Positions 1 to 7,219 of a DNA stretch of 10,199 nt are shown one piece after another. A program made the position numbers and the translations under genes. The DNA lies in assembly GCA_900551345.1 (NCBI GenBank), contig URVP01000039.1, positions 1-10,199 of the forward strand, in the 5' to 3' direction. This DNA comes from an uncultured Eubacteriales bacterium. GTDB lineage: Bacteria > Bacillota > Clostridia > Monoglobales > UMGS1388. Below the pieces are notes generated by a model. It did no database searches. It had not been told where the DNA came from and saw only the letters and a list, made by a program, of their open reading frames with translations. How positions within the stretch are numbered: the stretch's first letter is position 1; every line of letters starts with the position of its first letter.

Positions 1-119
1 GGGTTAAAACCGATGACAGAGCGGTTATGCTCGCAAGGCTCAAACTGATTGATGCGGTGCGTATAGCCCTGAAAAATGCACTTGGTATTTTGGGCGTGGA
101 AGCACCTGAAAAAATGTGA
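1..119 (+). CDS. argS: Arginyl-tRNA synthetase, C-terminal end (partial)
   Basis: Only the last 38 codons are present, with the first complete codon at position 3 and the TGA stop at 117-119. The peptide ends in VRIALKNALGILGVEAPEKM, the typical end of arginyl-tRNA synthetases: the last helices of the anticodon-binding domain followed by a terminal LLG-x-x-APE-(R/K)-M motif. The enzyme charges tRNA-Arg with arginine in the cytoplasm. The catalytic Rossmann domain lies outside the window. The next gene starts 13 nt after the stop, and its ribosome binding site overlaps the end of argS, so the two are probably co-transcribed. The assignment rests on the C-terminal motif alone, but that motif is distinctive. 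Confidence 0.85.
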   Translation, partial: VKTDDRAVMLARLKLIDAVRIALKNALGILGVEAPEKM

Positions 120-132
120 AAGGAAAAAATCT

Positions 133-969
133 ATGAAGAGGATTTCAGCGTTGGTTTTATCGGTTGTAATAATAATTTTATCAAGCAGTCTTGGCGTTTA
201 TGCTGACACGGAAGAATCTTATACACGCCTGGAAATTTGCAAAAAGGCGGCTCAGATATTTGAAATATCGCCCGATGGTGATATAACGCCTCTTCTTGCA
301 TATAACGACTGGGCATCTGCACCGGCGGCTGATCGGTATATAGTGGCGTCCGTTTTAAAAAGCGGTATATTTGTTCCCGATACCGACGGTTTTTTGTACG
401 ATACACCAATGACCGAAGAGGATTATGACCGCCTTACCTTCGGACTTACTTTATATGCAATGCGCATACCCGGATATAATTTTATCAGCGGCACATTGAC
501 TTCTATTAATGTTAAAAGTGCGGTTGTTACCGATAATTACGGAGCGGAATATAAGTTTTCCTCCGATGTACCCGTGATTAAAGGAGAGAAAATCGTAAAT
601 ACCTTTTCGGAAATTTCGGCAGGGGCAAGTGTAGAGGTTGTTTTTGATGATGAAGGATCAGCAGTTATTGCGTGGGCAAAAAGACAGTCTGCCCCAACCG
701 TAAAACATTTTGAAAAAGGAACTCTTTATGTGTATGATGAGATTAATAATAATCTGATCTTTAAAGACCTGAGTGTGCTGCGCAGCGGCTCATGGGTTAA
801 GGCTGACCGCTATCTTTCTGCGGCAGTATGTGACGAAACACTGATTATTCATGATAGTAAAAAAGCAGAGCTTAAAGATATCAACCGTGATTATCTTGAT
901 AAAACCTGTTCCATAATCGTGGGAGAAAAGAACGGGCAGCCCTGCATATTATATTTGCTTTTTGACTAA
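133..969 (+). CDS. Secreted protein with a degenerate SLH-like N-terminus and two beta-rich repeats
   Basis: This is a 278-residue exported protein of unknown function. I chose the ATG at 133 because AAAGGA (119-124) precedes it by 8 nt and it begins a clear signal peptide: MKR, a hydrophobic core, and a likely cleavage after VYA at residue 24. An upstream in-frame ATG at 76 lies inside argS and would bury the signal peptide. Residues about 29-110 resemble an S-layer homology (SLH) domain, with a TRLEICKKAAQIF opening, a VASVLKSGIF segment, and a DTPMTEEDYDRLTFGL stretch like the start of a second SLH unit. Residues about 118-184 (SGTLTSINV, then ISAGASVEVVFDDEG) and about 193-278 look like two diverged beta-rich modules of the kind found next to SLH domains. 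No catalytic motif is visible. It sits 23 nt upstream of the ctpA-like protease gene, so it could be a wall-associated partner or a substrate; that is inference. The SLH call is tentative because the match is weak. Confidence 0.75.
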   Translation: MKRISALVLSVVIIILSSSLGVYADTEESYTRLEICKKAAQIFEISPDGDITPLLAYNDWASAPAADRYIVASVLKSGIFVPDTDGFLYDTPMTEEDYDRLTFGLTLYAMRIPGYNFISGTLTSINVKSAVVTDNYGAEYKFSSDVPVIKGEKIVNTFSEISAGASVEVVFDDEGSAVIAWAKRQSAPTVKHFEKGTLYVYDEINNNLIFKDLSVLRSGSWVKADRYLSAAVCDETLIIHDSKKAELKDINRDYLDKTCSIIVGEKNGQPCILYLLFD

Positions 970-992
970 AAGGCGAAAGGAATGATGCACAA

Positions 993-2432
993 ATGAAAAG
1001 AATTGTTAAAAAAGCGGCTTTGATTGTACTTGTGTTTGTAATGACATTTACAAATGCTTTTGCTGCAACAAACACGGATATAATCAATGATATTATTAAT
1101 TCGTCTGATGAGATGAGAAATTTTGAATTGATTATTTCTCTTGCAGAAATGGATTATTATTTTGACAATCAGGACAGCGATTATCTTAGAGGTGCTCTTG
1201 CCCAGATTCTTAAAGAACACCCGGAATTATTTGAGGATGCTTTAGTGGGTGCTTTTAGTGCCCTTGACCCTAATTCAAGATATATAAAGTCTTCGGAATT
1301 TGAAAAAACCATGGAGACGGTGGACGGCTCATATGTGGGAATCGGTATCAGCGTTGCGTTAGATGGCAATACATTTTATTTAACACCGCTCGATGACTCG
1401 CCCGCATTGCAGGCAGGAATTCAAACTGCTGATGTGCTTGTTTCGGTAGACGGAACGGCTGTGTCGGGTATGTCTCTTGACCAGGTTGTATCAATGGTCA
1501 GAGGTGAGGCAGGTACATTTGTAGAGCTGGGTATAAAAAGGGGCGATACAGAATTTATCGCTCGATGTGAAAGAAAGGAAATTCATATCAGCCCTATTAA
1601 TTATGAATATCTGGAGGACGGCATAGGATATCTTCAGATTACTTCATTTAATGCCAATGTTGAAGAATATTTGCTTCCTGCTCTTGATGATTTGGAAAAA
1701 CAGGGTGCTAAGACCATTATTCTTGACCTAAGAGACAATCTGGGCGGAGAAGTGAGCGGTGCTTTGGTTACTGCAAGCCAGTTTATTCCCAATAACGGGC
1801 TTATTATGACACAGGTGTTTAAAAACGAAGAAAACAATAAGTCATATTACTCTACATCAAAAACAGTTAGGTTCAAGCCTATTGTTCTTATAAACGAGTA
1901 CAGTGCGTCTGCTTCAGAAATTGTTGCCGGTGCTATAAGAGATAACAAGGCAGGCATTATAGTCGGTACGCAGTCATATGGTAAAGGTACTGTACAAACG
2001 GTTAAACAGTTATATACCGGAGGAGCTGTATGGTATACCGTAGCGTCCTATCTGCTGCCCGGCGGAGAATGGATCCACGGCAAAGGCATTACTCCTGATT
2101 ATGTGGTGAAAAATTCCACTTCACCTCTTGATACCAGTAATATTCCTAAGCTTTCCTATCAGGTGCTTAAAAAGGGAGATACGGGTGACGGTGTTAAGGC
2201 ACTTAATGCAAGTCTTTATGCACTCGGATTCACCACAGTAAATGACCAAGGAATTTATGATGACGCTACAGAATCTGCTGTTACTTATGTACAAAGCGTA
2301 AACAACCTGTTCCCGTACGGCGTTGCGGACATCAACACACAGATTGCCATTGCAACAATGCTTGACGAAGCAGAGGTTGTCAATGATGATCAGCTCGCAA
2401 AAGCTCTTGAATTTGCAAGAGAAATGAAATAA
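993..2432 (+). CDS. ctpA: S41-family carboxyl-terminal processing protease with a peptidoglycan-binding domain
   Basis: This is a 479-residue exported serine protease of the CtpA/Prc/CtpB family, which cleaves proteins near their C-termini outside the membrane. A signal peptide ends in AFA at residue 24. It is followed by a helical stretch containing ALDPNSRYI, a PDZ domain at about 112-190 (starts GSYVGIGI), and the S41 core. Aligning by spacing with E. coli Prc, the catalytic Ser is S306 in NEYSASASEI, the general-base Lys is K331 in YGKGTVQ (25 residues later, as in Prc), and the supporting Gln is Q335. D317 is also conserved, so the enzyme should be active. Residues about 386-457 (LKKGDTGDGVKALN, then YDDATESAVTYVQ) form a PG_binding_1 module, an arrangement common in clostridial CtpA proteins. 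This suggests the enzyme is held at the cell wall. AAAGGA at 976-981 lies 11 nt before the start. Substrates cannot be named; the SLH-like neighbour is one candidate. In Bacillus, CtpB acts in sporulation signalling, but nothing here shows that role. Confidence 0.95.
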   Translation: MKRIVKKAALIVLVFVMTFTNAFAATNTDIINDIINSSDEMRNFELIISLAEMDYYFDNQDSDYLRGALAQILKEHPELFEDALVGAFSALDPNSRYIKSSEFEKTMETVDGSYVGIGISVALDGNTFYLTPLDDSPALQAGIQTADVLVSVDGTAVSGMSLDQVVSMVRGEAGTFVELGIKRGDTEFIARCERKEIHISPINYEYLEDGIGYLQITSFNANVEEYLLPALDDLEKQGAKTIILDLRDNLGGEVSGALVTASQFIPNNGLIMTQVFKNEENNKSYYSTSKTVRFKPIVLINEYSASASEIVAGAIRDNKAGIIVGTQSYGKGTVQTVKQLYTGGAVWYTVASYLLPGGEWIHGKGITPDYVVKNSTSPLDTSNIPKLSYQVLKKGDTGDGVKALNASLYALGFTTVNDQGIYDDATESAVTYVQSVNNLFPYGVADINTQIAIATMLDEAEVVNDDQLAKALEFAREMK

Positions 2433-2446
2433 TCTTGCAAAATCTA

Positions 2447-2475
2447 TTGACTTATATCCCCGTTTTTGGTAAAAT
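2447..2475 (+). promoter_or_regulatory. Sigma-A-type promoter for citrate synthase
   Basis: The -35 box TTGACT (2447-2452) and the -10 box TAAAAT (2470-2475) each match consensus at five of six positions and are separated by the optimal 17 bp. Transcription should start near 2482, leaving a leader of about 29 nt that carries the GGGGA ribosome binding site. The -10 box is the outer part of a 10-bp palindrome arm, so anything binding that palindrome would block the promoter. Confidence 0.8.
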
Positions 2476-2505
2476 AGTCTTGTGACTATTTTATGAAACG
2501 GGGAT
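2456..2505 (+). promoter_or_regulatory. Large two-part inverted repeat covering the -10 box, start site and ribosome binding site
   Basis: There are two nested perfect inverted repeats. The outer one is ATCCCCGTTT (2456-2465) with AAACGGGGAT (2496-2505). The inner one is TAAAATAGTC (2470-2479) with GACTATTTTA (2484-2493), around a TTGT loop. Together they give 20 Watson-Crick pairs, interrupted by a small asymmetric internal loop of 4 and 2 nt. The right outer arm contains the GGGGA Shine-Dalgarno at 2500-2504. The inner palindrome is centred at about 2481.5, within a base of the predicted transcription start. Possible roles are an operator, an RNA hairpin that hides the ribosome binding site in read-through RNA from ctpA, or a weak terminator for ctpA (only TTTATT follows the stem). 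The structure is read directly from the sequence; its function is inference. Confidence 0.75.
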
Positions 2506-2510
2506 TTATT

Positions 2511-3869
2511 ATGGATATAATTAATGAATATCTGGATTTCTTTGCTCAAATTGCCGAGTCAATAAAAGCAAGAAAGGCAATAAATGCAGAGCTTTACAAG
2601 AAATACAATGTAAAGCGTGGACTACGGAATGCTGACGGAACAGGAGTTCTTGTTGGACTGACTGCCATTGGTGAAGTGCATGGATACATAGTTGATGAAA
2701 ATGAAAAGGTGGATGTAGACGGCAGGCTCAGTTACCGTGGCATAGATGTAGCAACTCTTATCGAAGCGAAGGAGGCGGAAAACAGATTCGGTTATGAAGA
2801 AGCGGTTTTCCTTTTGCTGTTCGGTGTTCTGCCTACTAAGGATGAACTGGAAAACTTTACACAAATGATGAAGGTGGCAAGACAGCTCCCCAAAGGTTTT
2901 GTGGAAGATATGATACTGCGTATTCCCTCTCCCGACATTATGAATAAGCTTGCAACATGCGTTTTGAGTATGTATTGTTATGATAACAATCCTGATGAAA
3001 GAACGGTTGCAAATGTGTTAAGACAGTCTGTTTTGCTTATTGCAAGAATGCCTGCGCTTATTGCATATTGCTATAATGCCAAGAGGCACTATTTGGATAA
3101 GAAGAGTCTTCATCTTCATGATCAGGACCCCTCCTTATCCCTGGTGGAAAACTTTTTAAGCCTTATCCGTCCTGACAGGAAATTTACTGATGAGGAAGCA
3201 AAACTGCTTGATACATGCCTTATTCTTCATGCCGAACATGGCGGAGGCAATAACTCTTCTTTTACGGCTCACGTAATATCATCTACGGGTACAGATATAT
3301 ATGCTGCTATTTCAGCATCAGTAGGAGCACTTAAAGGTCCCCGTCACGGCGGAGCAAATAAGGCTGTTATGAGCATGATTGAAGATATTAAGAAGAATGT
3401 TTCCGATTGGAACAATGATGATGAGCTTTCTTCATATCTTGAAAAAATCGTTCGTGGTGAAGCTAATGACGGTTCAGGGCTTATTTACGGTATGGGTCAT
3501 GCAGTTTATACCAAGTCCGATCCCAGAGCTGTTATACTTAAACGCAATGCAGAGCGTTTGGCTCATGAAAAAGGCTTTGAAAAGGAATTCCAGCTTTATT
3601 CAAATATAGAGCGTCTTTCCCCCGGTGTCTTTTCATCAGTTAAAGGTATTAATAAGAGAATTTGTGCAAATGTGGATTTATATTCCGGATTTGTATATAA
3701 AATTCTTAATATAGACCCTGCTCTTTATACTCCCATGTTTGCTATGGGTCGTTCGGTTGGCTGGTGCGCTCATGTAATCGAAGAAGTGGCATTCGGCGGC
3801 AAGATTATCCGTCCTGCATACAAAAGTGTGTGCAAAAAGGCAGAATATGTACCTCTTGATAAAAGATAA
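2511..3869 (+). CDS. gltA: Citrate synthase (citrate/2-methylcitrate synthase family)
   Basis: This 452-residue cytoplasmic enzyme condenses acetyl-CoA with oxaloacetate to give citrate and CoA. The catalytic triad is intact: H279 in GPRHGGAN, H330 in YGMGHAVY, and D389 in NVDLYSG, corresponding to H274, H320 and D375 of pig citrate synthase. Other family signatures are the LSYRGID segment near residue 75 and the LHAEHGGGNNSS stretch. I chose ATG 2511 over the in-frame ATG at 2493 because GGGGA at 2500-2504 precedes it by 6 nt, while 2493 lies only about 11 nt past the predicted transcription start with no ribosome binding site. It has its own strong promoter and a large inverted repeat over the start region. 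No aconitase or isocitrate dehydrogenase gene lies nearby. In fermentative clostridia the usual role is a partial oxidative branch toward 2-oxoglutarate and glutamate. Use of propionyl-CoA (2-methylcitrate synthase) cannot be excluded from sequence, but no prp genes are present. Confidence 0.95.
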   Translation: MDIINEYLDFFAQIAESIKARKAINAELYKKYNVKRGLRNADGTGVLVGLTAIGEVHGYIVDENEKVDVDGRLSYRGIDVATLIEAKEAENRFGYEEAVFLLLFGVLPTKDELENFTQMMKVARQLPKGFVEDMILRIPSPDIMNKLATCVLSMYCYDNNPDERTVANVLRQSVLLIARMPALIAYCYNAKRHYLDKKSLHLHDQDPSLSLVENFLSLIRPDRKFTDEEAKLLDTCLILHAEHGGGNNSSFTAHVISSTGTDIYAAISASVGALKGPRHGGANKAVMSMIEDIKKNVSDWNNDDELSSYLEKIVRGEANDGSGLIYGMGHAVYTKSDPRAVILKRNAERLAHEKGFEKEFQLYSNIERLSPGVFSSVKGINKRICANVDLYSGFVYKILNIDPALYTPMFAMGRSVGWCAHVIEEVAFGGKIIRPAYKSVCKKAEYVPLDKR

Positions 3870-3922
3870 GTAACAAATATTTTATTTTTTTGAAAAAGAT
3901 AAATCAGAACTTGGAGGAAAGA

Positions 3923-4432
3923 ATGATACTTGAAACCTCACGATTATATTTACGAGAATTATGCCAAGAGGATTTTGGTGCATTGTGTGAAATTCTGCAA
4001 GATGAAGATACCATGTATGCATACGAAGGCGCATTTAATGATACAGAAGTACAAGAGTGGCTGGACAGACAGATTGAACGCTATAAAAAGTGGAATTTTG
4101 GCTTATGGGCTGTTATTTTAAAAGAAAATAATAAGCTGATAGGTCAGTGCGGACTTACAATGCAGCCGTGGAAAGAGAGCGAAGTCCTGGAAATAGGTTA
4201 TCTTTTTAATAGGGCATACTGGCATAACGGTTATGCAACAGAAGCCGCAAAGGCTTGTAAAAAATACGCTTTTGAAACGCTGAGAGCAAAAGAAGTCTGC
4301 TCCATTATCCGGGACATAAACATTTCTTCTCAAAATGTGGCACTGAGAAACGGAATGACAAGAGCAGATACATGGACAAAACACTATAGAGGTGTAGATA
4401 TGCCTCATTATAGGTATGTTATACATAAGTGA
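3923..4432 (+). CDS. GNAT-family N-acetyltransferase, RimJ/RimL-like
   Basis: This 169-residue protein uses acetyl-CoA to acetylate an amino group on an unidentified substrate. It opens with ETSRLYLRELCQEDF, the usual RimJ/RimL-type start, followed by FGLWAVILKENNKLIGQCGL (beta strands 2-4) and the acetyl-CoA-binding turn WHNGYATEAAKA at about residues 94-105. The C-terminal part (NISSQNVALRNGMTRADTW) matches the N-x-x-S-x-x-V-x-x-x-x-G-M motif of this family. The start is set by GGAGG at 3913-3917, 5 nt before ATG 3923; a TTG start at 3890 would extend the frame but has no ribosome binding site. It lies 53 nt after citrate synthase with no terminator between them, so it is probably transcribed from the same promoter. 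Candidate substrates include ribosomal protein N-termini, small amines and antibiotics; nothing here distinguishes them. Confidence 0.9.
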   Translation: MILETSRLYLRELCQEDFGALCEILQDEDTMYAYEGAFNDTEVQEWLDRQIERYKKWNFGLWAVILKENNKLIGQCGLTMQPWKESEVLEIGYLFNRAYWHNGYATEAAKACKKYAFETLRAKEVCSIIRDINISSQNVALRNGMTRADTWTKHYRGVDMPHYRYVIHK

Positions 4433-4505
4433 TAAAATCCGGTTTGTATAGTGTGTTTTCCAAAGTTTTATTTATCAATTCAGTATATTGTATAAATAAC
4501 AAAAT

Positions 4506-4549
4506 AAAACTCTTGAACAAAGGCTTTTATGCCCGGTTCAAGAGTTTTT
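4506..4549. terminator. Bidirectional rho-independent terminator between convergent genes
   Basis: AAAACTCTTGAAC (4506-4518) pairs perfectly over 13 bp with GTTCAAGAGTTTT (4536-4548), around a 17-nt loop that can form a small inner GGC/GCC stem. A T-rich tract follows on both strands, so it can end transcription of the acetyltransferase gene from the left and the hexosaminidase gene from the right. The 73 nt from 4433 to 4505 hold nothing else I can recognise. Confidence 0.9.
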
Positions 4550-4566
4550 ATGTTTAAACAAATAAT

Positions 4567-6306
4567 TTATTCTGCTGTGGTATCGGTATTTTCAGATTCT
4601 GCCGGTACGGTTATTTCAGCATCAAGATTCACGGGCAGAACTCCGGTTATTTCTCTTTCGCCTTTTAGTACTGAGGCAACTGCTCTGATTGTTGAAGGAA
4701 CGCCGCTGTATGCACATAGATAGGTGTTGCAGTTTATTGTTCGTATATCATAGGGCGAACCTATAGAGATAACGATTGCATTTGAATTGGAAGCAGTAAG
4801 TCTGTTGATAAATGAGGCGTCTTCCTGGTTAAAGAATGCAGAACGGGAGAGAATAACCAGTCTTTGCGCACTTCTTGCCTGCTGAATAATTTCTTCCGCA
4901 TTAAAATCACTGCTTTCAAGGTCATATGACGTCCAGCCTGCCCCTGTAAGGTCTGCTAAATACTCTGCGGCAGAGGGTCCTCCGTCTACGCTCAGCGGAG
5001 CAGAGTCAGACAGTATAAGTGTGTTTTCAAAATTGTCAATTGGTAAAAGCCCTCCTGCATCTTTAACGAGGGTTATGCTTTCGGCTGCAACATTATCGGC
5101 AAAATCCTCATGTTCTGCTTCTTTGTATGTGGGCGGTGCTACCATCCATTCATAAGAGTCTTTTACATATTCAAACAATCCGTATCTGTGCTTATAGAAA
5201 AGCACACGGTATACTTTGTCATATATGTCTGCGTGAGATACCGAACCGTTTTTTATTCCTTCGAGTACGGCGTTATATGCTTCAAGCTGGCTGCTGAGAG
5301 TCTGTTCGTTTGTTCCTGCGCCCCCCATTACTACCATGTCGGCGCCGCTGTTAAGTGCTGTAACAGCCGCTTCGCTCATGGAATAATTTTCCGTTATGGC
5401 ACCCATGCTTACGCTGTCAGTTATTACAAGTCCTTGAAATCCATATTCATCCCGCAGCAGGTCTTTAAGAAAATATTCAGACATTGTTGCCGGCTCTGTG
5501 GTATCGTGTACATTGGGATATGATATATGTGCGGTCATTATACCGTCTGTACCGTTCTTTATTGCCCATTCAAAAGGTATCAGGTCGCTTTGTCTAAGCT
5601 CATCAATGGTTTTATCTACCGTTACAAGTCCCGTGTGAGTATCAGCATTTGCGGCTCCGTGTCCGGGATAATGCTTCACACAGGCAAGTACCTGCTGTGC
5701 CTGTATTCCCTTTATCATACCCTCCGAAAAGGATACCACGGTTTCATAATTATCCCCGTAGGAGCGTGTGCCTATAATCGGATTTGCCGGATTGGTGTTC
5801 ATATCAACATCCGGTGCAAAGTTTATATTAAAACCAAGGTTTCGCAGTTCTTCTCCCATATAATTACCTACGGTTTCAGCATTTGCAGCATTACCTGTTG
5901 CCGCTATGCCCATGGCTGAGGTAAATTCTGTTGCGCCGTCCGTAACCCTTGTTACACCGCCGCCCTCCTGGTCAATACCGATAAATGCCGGTGCCTGGGT
6001 ATTGGCAATAATCTCCTGCTGAAGAGATTTGTTTAAATCAAAGGTTTGCTGTCTGTCGGATATGTTGTCCCCGTACAAAATGATGTTGCCGGCTTTGGTT
6101 TCATTGAGAAAAGATTTGGTTTGCTCCGTGAGCTCTGTGCCGGGTATGCTGAATATAAAAAGCTGACCTACCTTTTCTTCCAGGGTCATGGAACTTATGA
6201 CCTGGTCAAGCTGCTCCTCAAGGGTCAGTTCTTTTTCAAAAACCGTACACGAAGCCGTGCACATAATCAATGTAATAGAGAGGAAAATACAAATAATTTT
6301 TTTCAT
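4567..6306 (-). CDS. nagZ: Two-domain GH3 beta-N-acetylhexosaminidase lipoprotein, NagZ-like
   Basis: This 579-residue enzyme probably removes terminal N-acetylglucosamine from muropeptides or other glycans at the outer face of the membrane. The N-terminus is a lipoprotein signal with TASC and the lipid-bearing Cys at residue 20. The (beta/alpha)8 domain spans about 30-375. It carries the substrate-binding IDQEGGGVTR (111-120), KHYPGHG (211-217), the NagZ-type catalytic Asp-His pair D222 and H224 (ADTHTGL), and the nucleophile D297 in GLVITDSVSMGAI. That Asp-His dyad separates NagZ-type enzymes from beta-glucosidases of GH3. Residues about 400-560 form the second GH3 C-type alpha/beta domain, as in the Bacillus subtilis enzyme and unlike single-domain Gram-negative NagZ. 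A TGGAG ribosome binding site lies 8 nt upstream. The SDR gene ends 112 nt upstream on the same strand, and a possible extended -10 promoter lies in that gap. The likely role is cell-wall recycling or scavenging; the exact substrate is inferred from the family. Confidence 0.92.
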   Translation of the reverse strand: MKKIICIFLSITLIMCTASCTVFEKELTLEEQLDQVISSMTLEEKVGQLFIFSIPGTELTEQTKSFLNETKAGNIILYGDNISDRQQTFDLNKSLQQEIIANTQAPAFIGIDQEGGGVTRVTDGATEFTSAMGIAATGNAANAETVGNYMGEELRNLGFNINFAPDVDMNTNPANPIIGTRSYGDNYETVVSFSEGMIKGIQAQQVLACVKHYPGHGAANADTHTGLVTVDKTIDELRQSDLIPFEWAIKNGTDGIMTAHISYPNVHDTTEPATMSEYFLKDLLRDEYGFQGLVITDSVSMGAITENYSMSEAAVTALNSGADMVVMGGAGTNEQTLSSQLEAYNAVLEGIKNGSVSHADIYDKVYRVLFYKHRYGLFEYVKDSYEWMVAPPTYKEAEHEDFADNVAAESITLVKDAGGLLPIDNFENTLILSDSAPLSVDGGPSAAEYLADLTGAGWTSYDLESSDFNAEEIIQQARSAQRLVILSRSAFFNQEDASFINRLTASNSNAIVISIGSPYDIRTINCNTYLCAYSGVPSTIRAVASVLKGEREITGVLPVNLDAEITVPAESENTDTTAE

Positions 6307-6351
6307 CTGTTATACTCCAGTCTTATTAATAATAAAAACATAGCACAAACA

Positions 6352-6360
6352 AGTATATCA
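6352..6360 (-). promoter_or_regulatory. Possible extended -10 promoter for the hexosaminidase gene
   Basis: Read on the minus strand, TGATATACT fits the extended -10 pattern TGnTATAAT with one mismatch. No good -35 box is found 17 bp upstream (GTTTTT), which is tolerable for an extended -10 promoter. It would give a leader of about 40 nt ahead of the ATG at 6306. The 112-nt gap is AT-rich, so a chance match is possible. Confidence 0.4.
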
Positions 6361-6418
6361 TATATGCCAAGCAAAAAAACGAATACAGCTACATTTTAAG
6401 TAAATCGTAATATTGCCG

Positions 6419-7141
6419 TTATACTATAACAAAACCTCCGTTGGGGCTTATTGTTTGTCCTGTGATAAAGTCTCCGCCTTCCGATGCAAGAAACAGCATT
6501 ACCTTTGCTATTTCCTCTGCTTGTCCCACTCTGCCCAGCGGCGTATCTTCGGCAAGACTGTTAAGGCAGTCGGGCGAAAGATTTTTGTTCATCTCGGTTT
6601 CTATCACACCGGGGGCAATGCAGTTAACCTGTATACCCGAAGGACCCAGTTCTTTTGCCAGTGCCTTTGTAAATCCCTCAACAGCTGCTTTTGATGCGGA
6701 ATAATGCACCTCGCATGATGCACCTACCAGTCCCCATATGGACGAAACATTAATTATTTTTCCTTTCTTTTCATGAATCATCATGGGCACAGCGTGCTTG
6801 CATACATTAAACATTCCTTTAACATTAACATTAAACATTCTGTCCCATTCATCTTCGGTTATGTCGGTAAACAGCTTTTGCTGTGCAATGCCTGCATTAT
6901 TGATAAGTACATCAAGTCGATTGTACCGGCTTTTTATCAGATTAAACATTTTTTCAACGGCTCCGCTGTCCGACACATCTGCTTGCAATGCCGCAGCGCC
7001 CGTCTCGTCTGCCACCTTTTGAGCGGCTTTGCCATCTTTAGCATAGCATATGATAACATCATATCCGTTTTTTGCAAAAAGAAGTGAGGCGGCTCTGCCT
7101 ATACCTCGGGAACCGCCAGTTATTAAAACTGTTTTTTTCAT
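6419..7141 (-). CDS. SDR-family NAD(P)-dependent oxidoreductase, FabG-like
   Basis: This 240-residue classical short-chain dehydrogenase/reductase is cytoplasmic. It has the dinucleotide-binding GGSRGIG (9-15), NNAG (81-84), the catalytic Asn in NVNVKG (N106), and the catalytic Ser, Tyr and Lys at S134, Y147 and K151, with the Ser-Tyr spacing of 13 and YxxxK pattern seen in E. coli FabG. The C-terminus keeps the TGQTISPNGGF stretch, the usual G-x-x-x-x-x-(D/N)-GG ending. AAGGA lies 9 nt before the ATG. It resembles 3-oxoacyl-ACP reductase (FabG), but no fatty-acid synthesis genes are adjacent, so a stand-alone role is as likely. One alternative is the elongation factor P 5-aminopentanone reductase (YmfI) group of Firmicutes, which has the same fold and length. 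No gene symbol is given for that reason. It lies 78 nt downstream of the ABC permease on the same strand, with no clear terminator or promoter between them. Confidence 0.9.
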   Translation of the reverse strand: MKKTVLITGGSRGIGRAASLLFAKNGYDVIICYAKDGKAAQKVADETGAAALQADVSDSGAVEKMFNLIKSRYNRLDVLINNAGIAQQKLFTDITEDEWDRMFNVNVKGMFNVCKHAVPMMIHEKKGKIINVSSIWGLVGASCEVHYSASKAAVEGFTKALAKELGPSGIQVNCIAPGVIETEMNKNLSPDCLNSLAEDTPLGRVGQAEEIAKVMLFLASEGGDFITGQTISPNGGFVIV

Positions 7142-7219
7142 TGTTTATCGTCCTTAATTATATTATTTTTATTCGCTTTAGAAAAAGAGCGTTTGTTTTA
7201 ATTGATAATTTTAATCTGT

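Noticed and set aside
136..144. YSHGM in place of LSGGQ in the ABC ATPase as a sign of a defective enzyme (residue numbers given here)
   Set aside because: YSHGM-type signatures are common in ABC-2 exporter ATPases, and Walker A, Walker B and the switch His are intact.
2493..2510. In-frame upstream ATG adding MKRGFI to citrate synthase
   Set aside because: It has no ribosome binding site and lies about 11 nt past the predicted transcription start, inside the inverted repeat. ATG 2511 has GGGGA at ideal spacing.
5110..5919. Two long plus-strand open frames (137 and 130 codons) opposite the hexosaminidase gene
   Set aside because: They are rich in Cys, Tyr and Ile, lack ribosome binding sites, and mirror the codon use of the real gene on the other strand.
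6804..6840. Direct repeat ACATTAAACATTC, 24 bp apart
   Set aside because: It lies inside the SDR gene and simply encodes MFNV twice in the conserved MFNVNVKGMFNV stretch.
7157..7162. Perfect TATAAT on the minus strand just upstream of the SDR gene
   Set aside because: It lies about 15 nt from the start codon, so transcription would begin past the AAGGA ribosome binding site. There is no matching -35 box 16-18 bp upstream, and the gap is very AT-rich.
7182..7206. Possible terminator hairpin after the ABC permease gene (CGCT and AGCG arms)
   Set aside because: Only 4 bp pair before a mismatch and no T tract follows on the minus strand.
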